The notes beneath the pieces are model-generated. The model saw nothing but the letters and a program-made list of their open reading frames with translations. It was not told where the DNA came from and did no database searches. Below, piece by piece: positions 8,925-17,764 of a stretch of DNA of 64,000 bases. Numbering within the stretch: position 1 is the first letter of the stretch; every line of letters begins with the position of its first letter. A program made the position numbers and the translations under genes. The DNA comes from an uncultured Eubacteriales bacterium (GTDB lineage Bacteria; Bacillota; Clostridia; Saccharofermentanales; Saccharofermentanaceae): the NCBI GenBank assembly GCA_900314745.1, contig OMWK01000002.1, forward strand, positions 112,204 through 176,203. The letters are read 5' to 3'.

Positions 8925-10168
8925 TAAGCGAAGTCGGGATACAGAGGATACTTCTCTGTAAGCTTAGCTACACGAGCGATAACCTCATCCTTCTTGTTCT
9001 CATAATCGAAGATGCAAAGACTGATAAGGTCAGCGATCTCAACCATGTCCTCTTCCTTCATGCCTCTTGTTGTTACTGCAGGTGTACCGATACGTACGCC
9101 GGAAGTAATGAAAGGCTTCTCAGGATCGAAAGGAATCGTGTTCTTGTTAGCTGTGATGTTGCAGTCATCAAGACGGAGCTGAAGTTCCTTACCTGTGATG
9201 CCTGTGCCTCTTAAGTCGATGAGCATGAGGTGGTTGTCAGTACCGCCGGAAACGAGGTTAACGTTTCTTGCAAGGAGAGCCTCGCTCAAAGCCTTTGCAT
9301 TCTTAACGATCTGGTTAGCATACTCTCTGAACTCAGGAGAAAGAGCTTCCTTAAATGCAACTGCCTTGGCAGCGATGATGTGCATTAGAGGTCCGCCCTG
9401 CTGTCCGGGGAATACTGCAGAATTGATCTTCTTGGCAAGCTCCTCGTCATTTGTAAGGATTATGCCGCCTCGGGGACCGCGCAATGTCTTATGTGTTGTT
9501 GTTGTAACGATATGAGCATAAGGAACCGGATTGGGGTGAAGTCCTGCAGCAACGAGACCTGCAATGTGAGCCATATCAACGAAGAGATAAGCTCCTACCT
9601 CATCAGCGATCTCACGGAACTTCTTGAAATCAATGATTCTGGGATAAGCGGAAGCACCTGCAACGATAACGTTAGGCTTGAACTCGAGAGCCTTCCTTCT
9701 TACTTCCTCATAGTTGATCTCACCAGTCTCCTTATCAACCTGATAGAAATCAGACTCGTATGTCTTACCGGAAACATTGAGCTTCATACCGTGTGTGAGG
9801 TGGCCGCCGTGTGACAGATCCATACCGAGGATCTTATCGCCGGGCTTGAGAATGGCAAAATAAACAGCTGTATTTGCCTGAGCGCCGGAGTGAGGCTGAA
9901 CGTTAGCGAACTTTGCACCGAAGAGCTCCTTAGCTCTGTCGATAGCGAGCTGCTCAACGATATCAACATACTCGCATCCGCCGTAGTATCTCTTACCCGG
10001 ATAACCTTCAGCATACTTGTTCGTAAGAACTGAACCTGCTGCCTCGAGAACTGCTTCAGATACGATATTCTCTGATGCAATAAGCTCGATCTTGTCTCTC
10101 TGCCTCTGAAGTTCCTGCATTATTGCGGTATAAACTTCAGAATCCTCTGCCTTGATCTTGTCGTACAT
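8924..10168 (-). CDS. glyA: Serine hydroxymethyltransferase
   Basis: 414 residues. It interconverts serine plus tetrahydrofolate with glycine plus 5,10-methylene-THF, the main one-carbon source for purine and thymidylate synthesis. The PLP Lys is K227 in [14 protein letters not shown]. Other family blocks are ASENIVS near the N-terminus, YYGGCEYVD and QPHSGAQAN. The ribosome site AGGAGGAGATATT lies just upstream. Family length is typical. Confidence 0.98.
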   Translation of the reverse strand: MYDKIKAEDSEVYTAIMQELQRQRDKIELIASENIVSEAVLEAAGSVLTNKYAEGYPGKRYYGGCEYVDIVEQLAIDRAKELFGAKFANVQPHSGAQANTAVYFAILKPGDKILGMDLSHGGHLTHGMKLNVSGKTYESDFYQVDKETGEINYEEVRRKALEFKPNVIVAGASAYPRIIDFKKFREIADEVGAYLFVDMAHIAGLVAAGLHPNPVPYAHIVTTTTHKTLRGPRGGIILTNDEELAKKINSAVFPGQQGGPLMHIIAAKAVAFKEALSPEFREYANQIVKNAKALSEALLARNVNLVSGGTDNHLMLIDLRGTGITGKELQLRLDDCNITANKNTIPFDPEKPFITSGVRIGTPAVTTRGMKEEDMVEIADLISLCIFDYENKKDEVIARVAKLTEKYPLYPDFA

Positions 10169-10191
10169 AATATCTCCTCCTGATATTGATT

Positions 10192-10860
10192 TTATATGTA
10201 ATGGGGACCTACACCGTCAGGTCTCAAGATCGCATAATCATCCGGAAGCATCTCACATTCATCCTCGTCCCAGTCAGGCATTCTCGATGTGCATGAAGCG
10301 CACTGACACGGAAGCAGTGAGAAGTAGTTGCCGCCGAAATAAGCATAGTTTATAAACTGCCTGGAGTAACCGGTAAAACCGTATGCATTGTAATAGACCA
10401 TGTGACAGTCGATCTCCTTGTTCTCAACCATCCTGTAAGCTATTACGATCGCCCACTCTGAATCCAGGGATCTTCCGCAGTGAGTCTGATGAGTCTCACG
10501 GTCGACGACCTCGAACTGACCCGGTCTTTGAAGAGTGGCAATGACCGATCTTGTAGGCCATCTGCTGCACATGCATCTGTTAAGAACTGTAGCAGCTACG
10601 AAGACCTTGTCCGTGATGTTCTCATCGCTGTCTCCGCCCTCTCCCTCTACTACACGTGCAAAGAAGATGAAGTCGGATGTGGACAGCCCGCATGCATAAG
10701 CCTTAACTTCCGTCGGCATAAAATAACGTTCTGCATCAGTTGCATCGTTCCACATCAGTTCGAAGCGCTCGAAACGTGCATTCGCCAATGCAGGCTGACC
10801 CATGATCATGATCATAACCAATGTCGTCATTAATGACAGAAGTTTCTTAAACAAAGGCAT
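10192..10860 (-). CDS. SleB-like cell wall hydrolase
   Basis: 222 residues from the ATG at 10860; the frame could begin at a TTG at 10875, but the signal peptide ([16 protein letters not shown] to QPALANA) fits the ATG. The core resembles the SleB/CwlJ hydrolase domain: [11 protein letters not shown] with a likely catalytic Glu, [10 protein letters not shown], then [10 protein letters not shown]. This domain cuts peptidoglycan and is common in sporulation or germination proteins and in general wall hydrolases. The C-terminus has a C-x-C-x-x-C cluster (PCQCASC). No spore context is visible, so a germination role is not supported. It lies 23 bp before glyA. Confidence 0.78.
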   Translation of the reverse strand: MPLFKKLLSLMTTLVMIMIMGQPALANARFERFELMWNDATDAERYFMPTEVKAYACGLSTSDFIFFARVVEGEGGDSDENITDKVFVAATVLNRCMCSRWPTRSVIATLQRPGQFEVVDRETHQTHCGRSLDSEWAIVIAYRMVENKEIDCHMVYYNAYGFTGYSRQFINYAYFGGNYFSLLPCQCASCTSRMPDWDEDECEMLPDDYAILRPDGVGPHYI

Positions 10861-10910
10861 TCTCCATAAACGCAAATACTTCGGGATTTTACTATTATTC
10901 AGGTCTTAAA

Positions 10911-11174
10911 TCAAATCAGCAGATGAATGATATATGCGGCGAGAAGGCTTAGCAGAGCTGCTGCCGATATCGAGAGCCACATGTGATCCTTCATAAAAGG
11001 AACAAAACCCAGAATAAAAGTCAGAATAAACGCTCCCAGGAAGATAAATACCGGTATCAGACCTATCAGAAGCGTACTCGAGAACATAAGGAAAAGGCTG
11101 AGAAACGAAAGCAGCAGGATAGACACGGCAATTATGGCTGCAAGAGTAAGTTTATATCTTAAATCAGTTCTCAT
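10911..11174 (-). CDS. Small integral membrane protein, unknown
   Basis: 87 residues starting at the ATG at 11174, preceded by GGAGG. Three hydrophobic segments cover most of the chain (about 12-32, 35-55, 65-85) with almost no loops. No family recognised. It begins 4 bp after the stop of the membrane-anchored hydrolase and is probably co-transcribed with it. Confidence 0.65.
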   Translation of the reverse strand: MRTDLRYKLTLAAIIAVSILLLSFLSLFLMFSSTLLIGLIPVFIFLGAFILTFILGFVPFMKDHMWLSISAAALLSLLAAYIIHLLI

Positions 11175-11178
11175 TTTA

Positions 11179-12201
11179 TCAACCTCCAATTGCAGTTCTC
11201 AGACTGTTAAGAGTCTGCTCATCGCTCATAAAGTCATTATGGAGCACGCCTTCAACCGTAATGAAGTTGCAGTTGCTTTGGCTTAGCTCAGAAAACAATG
11301 CTCTTGAGGACTCGATAGGAATGATCTCATCATCAGCAGATGCGATTATGGTAACCGGACAGGTGACATCCGAAGCATAGCTATATACGGGCATTCTGTA
11401 AGATGCGAGCAAAGCAAAAGGTCCGTGGAAGATGTCTACGTAATTATTGAATAGATCCAAACCGGAATTATAGGGCGCCAGCAGAACCAGATTGGAGATA
11501 TCCGCCTCCTCGCGTGAAGCCAGATAGACCGCCGGGCCGTTGCCGAGTGAATATGAGAAAACCGTAACTGATGCAGTCGTATCGAGCGACACCGCAATGT
11601 CATACGCCCTTAATGCATAATCCCTCAGTGCAGATTCGCTGACGGTTCCCTCACTCAATCCGTATGAAGGATAGTCTATAAAGATAAAGTCGCATCTATC
11701 GTATAGGAAGGAAAGCTCATCGTTATTAAGTATGTTAAGAACTTTCCTTGCGGAATTCTCACCGTTTCCGCCAAAGTAAAGAATGACCGACCTCGGTTTA
11801 TCATCTACGACTGAAGCCGCAGGAATTCTCCAACCGCTTAATCCGTCAGCTGACAGTTCTACCGCTGAACTCTTCATTTCCGTAAGTTCTTCATAAGCCT
11901 CCTCATCGAAAGCAGGATGATAAACCATGGAATTGCCGAAGTTATAAATGATTACGCATGAAACGGCAAGAACAGCCACGACAACAAGCGCCGTGAATAC
12001 GGGTACACGGATCTTAGAGGACTTACCTTCGAGCAGAAATACGAGAAGAAGTGCCAGTCCGAATACAACCGCGCAGGTTATGAGAATTGCCAAAGCCGTA
12101 GTCCTTATGGAAGGTATTAGAAACAGCAACAATCCGCTTCCCAGCAAGGTGCATAAGCATCCTGCGAGCAACGATAACTTAAGTCTCTTTCCAAATGTCA
12201 T
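11179..12201 (-). CDS. Membrane-anchored alpha/beta hydrolase
   Basis: 340 residues. Three N-terminal hydrophobic segments (to about residue 97) are followed by an alpha/beta hydrolase domain: VILYFGGNGENSARKVLNIL (oxyanion region), FIDYPSYGLSEG, nucleophile elbow SYSLGNGPAVYLAS, acid in SADDEIIPIESS and a late His in VEGVLHND. The elbow is S-x-S-x-G rather than G-x-S-x-G. This resembles the Abhd12/Abhd13/YfhR-like group of membrane lipases or esterases. Substrate unknown. The downstream partner is a small membrane protein. Confidence 0.82.
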   Translation of the reverse strand: MTFGKRLKLSLLAGCLCTLLGSGLLLFLIPSIRTTALAILITCAVVFGLALLLVFLLEGKSSKIRVPVFTALVVVAVLAVSCVIIYNFGNSMVYHPAFDEEAYEELTEMKSSAVELSADGLSGWRIPAASVVDDKPRSVILYFGGNGENSARKVLNILNNDELSFLYDRCDFIFIDYPSYGLSEGTVSESALRDYALRAYDIAVSLDTTASVTVFSYSLGNGPAVYLASREEADISNLVLLAPYNSGLDLFNNYVDIFHGPFALLASYRMPVYSYASDVTCPVTIIASADDEIIPIESSRALFSELSQSNCNFITVEGVLHNDFMSDEQTLNSLRTAIGG

Positions 12202-12268
12202 AGAAGTTAACCGGGTCCCTTTCGAAATCTAAATAACACATAGCGGAAACACAAACCGCATTAAAGAA

Positions 12269-12297
12269 ATTATATAATTAACACATGGCAAATTCAA
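12269..12297 (-). promoter_or_regulatory. Divergent promoter of the hydrolase gene, sharing its -10 with the carboxypeptidase gene
   Basis: The minus strand reads TTGAAT-N17-TATAAT, with the -35 box inside the first codons of the plus-strand carboxypeptidase. The -10 region ATTATATAAT (12269-12278) is palindromic, so a plus-strand TATAAT (12273-12278) overlaps it and ends 6 nt before the ATG at 12285. The plus strand has no clear -35. Confidence 0.55.
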
Positions 12298-13313
12298 AAA
12301 AGAGAAGAAAGATCCGTCTTAACGCCAGAGGCAAAGCCTTTCTGGCAGGATTTTGCATAATCATTATCTTAGTCGCTGCGATCATCATAGGAATCAACAA
12401 AGCAGCCGGAAATCAGAACACAACAGAAGGAAGCACCTTATCTTCATATGCGTCAGAGCAGACGCTCCCGTCCGAGACAGTTCTCCCCTCACCTACGCCT
12501 ACACCGGCACCCAGCCTCAATGTCATGGGCAGCATATACAGTAATGAGGCAATCCTCATTGATGCCGAGACAGGAGTTGTCTTAGACGAGAAGAACCCCG
12601 ATTCAGTAGCCTTCCCGGCTTCTGTCACCAAGATGATGACTCTTCTTATCGCATGCGAGCAGATTTCTGATTATGATGAGGTTTACCCCCTTCCCCGTGA
12701 GATTTACGATACGCTCTATTATCAGGATCTCTCCACAGCAGGATTCGAGTGTAACGAACCCATCACAATTAACGATCTTCTTTACGGTCTCCAGCTGCGC
12801 TCCGGAGCTGAATGCTGCCTCGGTCTTGCCAACCGCGTCTCAGGCACTGAAGCTGCTTTCGTTGAACTTATGAACCAGAGAGCCGCTGAACTTGGCATGA
12901 CCAATACACACTTCATGAACTGCACGGGCGAACACGATGCCAACCACTATTCCACAGTACGCGATATGGCAATTCTTCTTCAGGCAGGTCTTCAGAACGC
13001 CAAGTTCAGGGAAGTATTTACGACCAACGTATACCAGACAACACCCACAGTCACTCACCCCGGAGGACTTATCATCTACAGCACGCTCTCACAGACCATG
13101 AGCACAATGGATTTTGAAGGCGGAACGATACTCGGCGGCAAGACGGGTTATACATCAGAAGCAGGTCAGTGCCTTGCATCCGTAGCAAAGATCAATGGTC
13201 ATGAGTATATTCTTGTTACTTTCGGTGCTTACCGGCAGGAAGGAGACACATCCTCCCACCTTCATACTGTGGATGCGATCAACACCTATCAGGCATTAGC
13301 CGGCGTCCTCTGA
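12285..13313 (+). CDS. Serine-type D-Ala-D-Ala carboxypeptidase (S11 family)
   Basis: 342 residues. A basic N-terminus and one membrane helix (about 18-38) are followed by a Ser/Thr/Pro linker (50-76) and a penicillin-binding transpeptidase fold. The nucleophile motif is SVTK (S113, K116) and the third motif is KTG (286-288). The second motif reads SGA (173-175) where PBP5-type enzymes have SxN. The enzyme should trim the terminal D-Ala of peptidoglycan stem peptides outside the membrane. No ribosome site is visible before the ATG, and a TATAAT lies only 6 nt upstream. The 3' end overlaps the convergent membrane protein gene by 25 bp. Confidence 0.9.
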   Translation: MANSKKRRKIRLNARGKAFLAGFCIIIILVAAIIIGINKAAGNQNTTEGSTLSSYASEQTLPSETVLPSPTPTPAPSLNVMGSIYSNEAILIDAETGVVLDEKNPDSVAFPASVTKMMTLLIACEQISDYDEVYPLPREIYDTLYYQDLSTAGFECNEPITINDLLYGLQLRSGAECCLGLANRVSGTEAAFVELMNQRAAELGMTNTHFMNCTGEHDANHYSTVRDMAILLQAGLQNAKFREVFTTNVYQTTPTVTHPGGLIIYSTLSQTMSTMDFEGGTILGGKTGYTSEAGQCLASVAKINGHEYILVTFGAYRQEGDTSSHLHTVDAINTYQALAGVL

Positions 13314-14836
13314 TATAGGTAATATCTGAAGGAATATTCCATTTTTGAATAATCAACACATAAATCATCACTGGTTGCTACAAGCTCATAATTGTCCCAG
13401 TCATAATTATCTATAGTTATAATGAAATCAAAGTATCCTTCTCTGATAAGCCTCTCCTGCTCTTCAACAGCATCAGTATTATTCTCAATAAAATTCATAG
13501 TGGTGAAGTATCTATTTGACGGATCCACAGACGCAGCGAGATAAAAACCGCCGTCAATAATATCATAAGTAAATATCTTAGGATCTTCAATCTGATTAAT
13601 TATCTTCGCAAATTTGAACTGTGCCATATCCTCCTTTTTCATTGAAAGAAGATAATAGTTCTTACATCTAATAAGCAGATTAAACACAAGAAAAATAGTT
13701 ACAATAACGGTAATGATATCTATCACCTTAACATAATCACGTAAAGTTATTCTGCAAACCTTGATAGCTGCTACCGCAGCATAAAGAGCAAAAATGAAAT
13801 AAAAACAAAGAGGATACCCATAGTAATAGATATATATTGCATTGGTAAAGATAGTGCATAAACAGACAATCAAAGAGAACAAAGTCATAATGATAATCTC
13901 TTTCTTGTATTTTCTGTCAAAACAAATCAAGCCCAACAATGTAATGAGCCAAAGTATCAAATATATAGGATCGTCTTTCATTGTAAACCAGAAAGAGAGA
14001 AACGGAATCGCAAAGAATCTGAATACCGGATTGGCAAAAATGCCACTATACTCAAAATGATTGTGATATCTGAAGATATTGTTATAGAAGTATGATTCAT
14101 ACAAATCACCCAAAGATCCGTTTGCTCCAAAATAGATAAACACCGGTAAAGAGACAAATAATACACCCAACAGGAACCATAAAGCATCCAGCATCAAACT
14201 CTTAAACGCCTTAATTCGGATAGATTTGATTATTAACAATACGATAAAGGACAGTACAAACCCGAGCAAAGTATATTTAGACCAAAAGATAAAGCCCGCA
14301 ATAATACCGCAGACAAATGCATCCTTCTTATCAGGCAGGTTATTACCGCTTCTTATCGTCTTAAGAGCTATATAAAGAACTACCGATAGTAAGGGAAAAC
14401 AAATCTCCTCTGCGCCTCCGCCAAAATTAAACATGCCTATCGTATAAACAGCAGACAAAAGGACCGGTACCATACCTATGGCAAGTTTAGGAATATCGGT
14501 TATAAACAACTTTACAGATTTCCACGAGAAAACGGCAAATATGGACGCAAAGATGCTCTCAATGATCCATAAACCCGTAAAAGTTCTATTTGAAATCAAG
14601 GCAGATATGGCATATAAAAACAGGAACAAGGGGCCTTTCTGCTCATATAGATCCCTATAAGGCACAAAGCCTTTAAGTATTCCTCTTCCAAGAGTAAAAT
14701 ACACATTTGTATCATCCCAGACATTAAAAGGATATATCGGAGAAGATGTAGTTACTAAAGTCATTATAAGAACTGAAGAAACAATCAGAAAAAACAGTTC
14801 AAATCTACTGAGTTTTGAAGATATCCTACTGTCCAT
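13289..14836 (-). CDS. GT-C type polytopic membrane glycosyltransferase-like protein
   Basis: 515 residues from the ATG at 14836 (GGAGC ribosome site); a TTG lies one codon upstream. At least ten hydrophobic segments. The first loop (NVWDDTNVYFTLGRGILKG, then PYRDLYEQKGPLFLFLY) has the acidic residues and the D-x-x-x-x-K-G-P pattern seen in GT39/ArnT-like and related enzymes that use polyprenyl-phosphate sugars. A C-terminal soluble stretch follows the last helix. The acceptor is unknown. The gene is visibly richer in A and T, including ATA and AAA codons, than its neighbours, which may indicate transfer. Its start overlaps the end of the upstream gene. Confidence 0.7.
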   Translation of the reverse strand: MDSRISSKLSRFELFFLIVSSVLIMTLVTTSSPIYPFNVWDDTNVYFTLGRGILKGFVPYRDLYEQKGPLFLFLYAISALISNRTFTGLWIIESIFASIFAVFSWKSVKLFITDIPKLAIGMVPVLLSAVYTIGMFNFGGGAEEICFPLLSVVLYIALKTIRSGNNLPDKKDAFVCGIIAGFIFWSKYTLLGFVLSFIVLLIIKSIRIKAFKSLMLDALWFLLGVLFVSLPVFIYFGANGSLGDLYESYFYNNIFRYHNHFEYSGIFANPVFRFFAIPFLSFWFTMKDDPIYLILWLITLLGLICFDRKYKKEIIIMTLFSLIVCLCTIFTNAIYIYYYGYPLCFYFIFALYAAVAAIKVCRITLRDYVKVIDIITVIVTIFLVFNLLIRCKNYYLLSMKKEDMAQFKFAKIINQIEDPKIFTYDIIDGGFYLAASVDPSNRYFTTMNFIENNTDAVEEQERLIREGYFDFIITIDNYDWDNYELVATSDDLCVDYSKMEYSFRYYLYQRTPANA

Positions 14837-15539
14837 CAAAGTGCTCCATTACATTTGTCACAGCCTGCTCAAAAGCATCTCCGGCCCAGCGCTGTGCATC
14901 TGAGGCGATTCCGTCCCCTATGTTATCGGATACATATGTGTTGCTTACTGAAGAATCAACGGAATCCACAAGCACGACACAGATATTGGCGTCATTGCGT
15001 CCCGCGAAAGAAGAATAGAGCTTGCCCACAGCGAAAAGCTTACCCGTTAAAGTCAGTATCTCAGTCTCACTCATTCCCTGCTCGCAGGTCACGGTAAACA
15101 CCGTATAATCGTCGTTATGCTCAATTCGTAGTACCTTGCCGCCGATCAAAGTATTGATGACAGACTGATCATAGTAAGAACTCATCTGCTGCAGTATCTC
15201 ATCACGGTAGGCTTCGGTAACCATTATCGATATGCTGCCGTCCTCATTACGGGAGGCCGTAAGCCTGCCTTCGGAGTTTCTTATCATCTCATCAAGATGC
15301 TCCTGCGTGATGCTCTGTGTATAAGCAGGCGGCAGATTCACGGAAACGGAAACATTTCCGTTCTCATCAACTACGGTCTCAGATGTAGGGAAAAGTGCAA
15401 TATCATCGGTAACACCCGGGATATTGATTCCCTTATCAAGAAGAAAACCTGCTATCTGAGGCTTATAGTGTCTGTAGACTAACACTAACACCACTATTAC
15501 AAGTACAAAGACCAGGAGTTTTCTCAGGAACTTAAACAT
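14826..15539 (-). CDS. Membrane-anchored protein of unknown function
   Basis: 237 residues. One N-terminal helix (about 6-22) anchors an extracytoplasmic part that I do not recognise. That part begins with a DKGINIPGVTDDIALFPTSE stretch and alternates hydrophilic helices and strands (ITQEHLDEMIRNSEGRLTAS, then IGGKVLRIEHNDDYTVFTV). The start ATG directly follows the stop of the AIR-synthase-like gene (TAAATG), so the two are translationally linked. No catalytic motif seen. Confidence 0.65.
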   Translation of the reverse strand: MFKFLRKLLVFVLVIVVLVLVYRHYKPQIAGFLLDKGINIPGVTDDIALFPTSETVVDENGNVSVSVNLPPAYTQSITQEHLDEMIRNSEGRLTASRNEDGSISIMVTEAYRDEILQQMSSYYDQSVINTLIGGKVLRIEHNDDYTVFTVTCEQGMSETEILTLTGKLFAVGKLYSSFAGRNDANICVVLVDSVDSSVSNTYVSDNIGDGIASDAQRWAGDAFEQAVTNVMEHFDGQ

Positions 15540-16568
15540 TTACATACCATACAGCTCATCCGCTTCAGGCGGAGTGAGTTCAACAGCTTCCCTGCTGTTC
15601 TTATCAATCCTGACAAAACCTTCTTCTGCCGGAGTGAATCTTCCAATCTCACAGGCCATGATCCCGGCATCGTGCAAAGCTTCAAGCACTCTTTGAGGCT
15701 CCGGTGAAGCAATAAGCAGAGAACCTGATGATATGAGTCTGAAAGGATTGATCTTAAGGGTTTCACATATCTTCTCCGTCGCCTCAGTGATCGGTATCTT
15801 CGTCTCATCAACAACTATTCCAAGGTTGGATATGTGAGCCATTTCATAAGAGGCTCCGAGTATTCCTCCCTCAGTAACATCATGAAGAAGATCTGCAGCG
15901 CCAAGCTTATATCCTCTCTCATTGGTCTCACCCGAAGAAGATGTCATATTTCCGCATACAGTTCCTTCAGGAACAACGGATATCAAAGATGAATACCCTT
16001 CCGCTTCTCTTATAAGTGCGGAATCAATGCCGGACAGCTTGTGGGCATGCTCCTTAACCGCAATATAGGTGCCTTCTATTCCACAAGTCTTTGTTACTAT
16101 GAGGCTGTCGCCTTCACGCGCATGACCGAGCGGAACCGCATGTTCTTTACTTACAAGACCGAATGCAGTCGAGATAACGATGAACGTATTAACGGATTCG
16201 GATACTTCAGTATGACCGCCTACAATATCCACGCCGATCTTGCAGGCCTCAGCAGATGCATCTTCCACGATCCTGCTTATATCCTCTTCAGAACAGGACG
16301 GAGGCGCGATTATGTCGATGAGAATGCCCGAGGGTTTTACTCCGCAGGCCGCTATGTCATTGCATGATACATGAACCGTAAGCGTACCGGATTCCATGCC
16401 ACCGGCAGTTACCGGATCGGAAGATATGACCATCATCTGGTCGCCGAGATCTATCCATGCGCAGTCTGCGCCGATATCAGCTCCGACCAGAGTGGACGAC
16501 GATAAAGACGGAAGTCTGCTTAAGACCAGCTTCGAGAGCTGCTCATTTGTCAACTTACCTATCTTCAT
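15540..16568 (-). CDS. AIR synthase-related (PurM/HypE-fold) protein
   Basis: 342 residues. The PurM-like N-terminal domain has GADIGADCAWIDLGDQMMVI, ISSDPVTAGG and SCNDIAACGVKPSG, followed by VGGHTEVSESV and the C-terminal domain (DVTEGGILGASYEM). This ATP-binding fold occurs in PurM, HypE, ThiL, SelD and PurL. It is not HypE, because the C-terminal Cys motif needed for nickel-iron hydrogenase maturation is missing. The ATG overlaps the thiI stop (ATGA) in an operon with the cysteine desulfurase, so a sulfur- or tRNA-related role is possible but unproven. Confidence 0.75.
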   Translation of the reverse strand: MKIGKLTNEQLSKLVLSRLPSLSSSTLVGADIGADCAWIDLGDQMMVISSDPVTAGGMESGTLTVHVSCNDIAACGVKPSGILIDIIAPPSCSEEDISRIVEDASAEACKIGVDIVGGHTEVSESVNTFIVISTAFGLVSKEHAVPLGHAREGDSLIVTKTCGIEGTYIAVKEHAHKLSGIDSALIREAEGYSSLISVVPEGTVCGNMTSSSGETNERGYKLGAADLLHDVTEGGILGASYEMAHISNLGIVVDETKIPITEATEKICETLKINPFRLISSGSLLIASPEPQRVLEALHDAGIMACEIGRFTPAEEGFVRIDKNSREAVELTPPEADELYGM

Positions 16569-17764
16569 ATGGTAATGACCTCAAGTCCTTCCTCAACGCC
16601 CTGCTTAACCATGGCTTCTATATCGAGATTCTTCTCCGCCTCTTCAATATCAGAGTGCTTCGGATGTGTCTTAGGATGTTTAGCTACGAATATCGTGCAG
16701 CAGTCCTCGAAGGGAAGTATCGACGTCTCGAATGCACCGATATTTCTTGATACTTCGATCGTAGCCTCCTTATCCATACCGATAAGAGGTCTCAATATAG
16801 GCATATCAACAACTTCATTGGTTATGGCGATAGCTTCAAGAGTCTGGCTTGCAACCTGACCTAAGCTCTCTCCTGTGATGAGACACTTGCAGTCAGCCTT
16901 AAGCGCCAGTTGCTCCGCGATCTGGAGCATTACACGTCGCATTACTATCGTAAGCATGTCATGAGGCGAATTCTTAACCATATCAAGCTGGATCTTCGTA
17001 AAATCAACTATGTAGAGATTCATTCTTCCGGAGAACCTCGACACGATCTTCGCAAGATCAATGACCTTCTGCTTAGCCTGTTCGGATGTGTAAGGATATG
17101 AGTGGAAATAAACCGCATCGATCGGCATTCCGCGGCTCGCCATCATATAACCCGCAACAGGGGAATCAATACCTCCGGACAAAAGGAGCATTCCCTTGTG
17201 GGCAGTTCCGACAGGAAGTCCCCTGTGACCCTGAATCCTGCCTGCGTATACGTAATTAAACTCACGGACCTCGACATTAAGAATGAAATCAGGCTCATGA
17301 ACATCAACTGTTAAGTTCGGGAAATGCTCAAGGATGTATCCGCCGACTTCCTCACAGATCATGGGTGAATTCAGAGGGAATTTCTTATTGCCTCTCTTGC
17401 ACTCAACCTTGAATGACCTGTGCTTGGGATTATTCTCAAGATGATGCTTAACATAAGCCTCGGCATTGCTATCGATGTCATTTATATCGCCTTCAAACTT
17501 CCTTGCAAGACTTACGGATACGATTCCGAAGACCTGGGATACAGCGATCATGAGCTCCTTCGCGGAATCCTCGTCGGCAAAATAAGGATTATCCTCATCC
17601 TTTGCTTCAATCCAGATTCTGCTCTGCTTCTGAAATATCGAGAGCTTGCCGAACACTCTTAACCTGTAACGGAGATTGCCCATAAGCTGAGTCTCGAATC
17701 TTCCCCTGTTAAGCCCCTTGAGTGTGACCTCACCCATTCTTGCAAGTATTACGTTAGTTGCCAT
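16565..17764 (-). CDS. thiI: tRNA 4-thiouridine synthase
   Basis: 399 residues with ferredoxin-like and THUMP domains (about 1-170) and a PP-loop ATP pyrophosphatase domain (SGGIDS, 196-201). It adenylates U8 of tRNA and inserts sulfur supplied by a cysteine desulfurase. There is no C-terminal rhodanese domain, as is usual in Firmicutes, where the partner desulfurase delivers sulfur directly. The start shares a base with the stop of the upstream desulfurase (TAATG), and the stop overlaps the AIR-synthase-like start. Confidence 0.95.
   Translation of the reverse strand: MATNVILARMGEVTLKGLNRGRFETQLMGNLRYRLRVFGKLSIFQKQSRIWIEAKDEDNPYFADEDSAKELMIAVSQVFGIVSVSLARKFEGDINDIDSNAEAYVKHHLENNPKHRSFKVECKRGNKKFPLNSPMICEEVGGYILEHFPNLTVDVHEPDFILNVEVREFNYVYAGRIQGHRGLPVGTAHKGMLLLSGGIDSPVAGYMMASRGMPIDAVYFHSYPYTSEQAKQKVIDLAKIVSRFSGRMNLYIVDFTKIQLDMVKNSPHDMLTIVMRRVMLQIAEQLALKADCKCLITGESLGQVASQTLEAIAITNEVVDMPILRPLIGMDKEATIEVSRNIGAFETSILPFEDCCTIFVAKHPKTHPKHSDIEEAEKNLDIEAMVKQGVEEGLEVITI

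Noticed and set aside
15540..16568. HypE hydrogenase maturation call
   Set aside because: The fold fits, but the C-terminal Cys motif is missing and no hyp genes are near.
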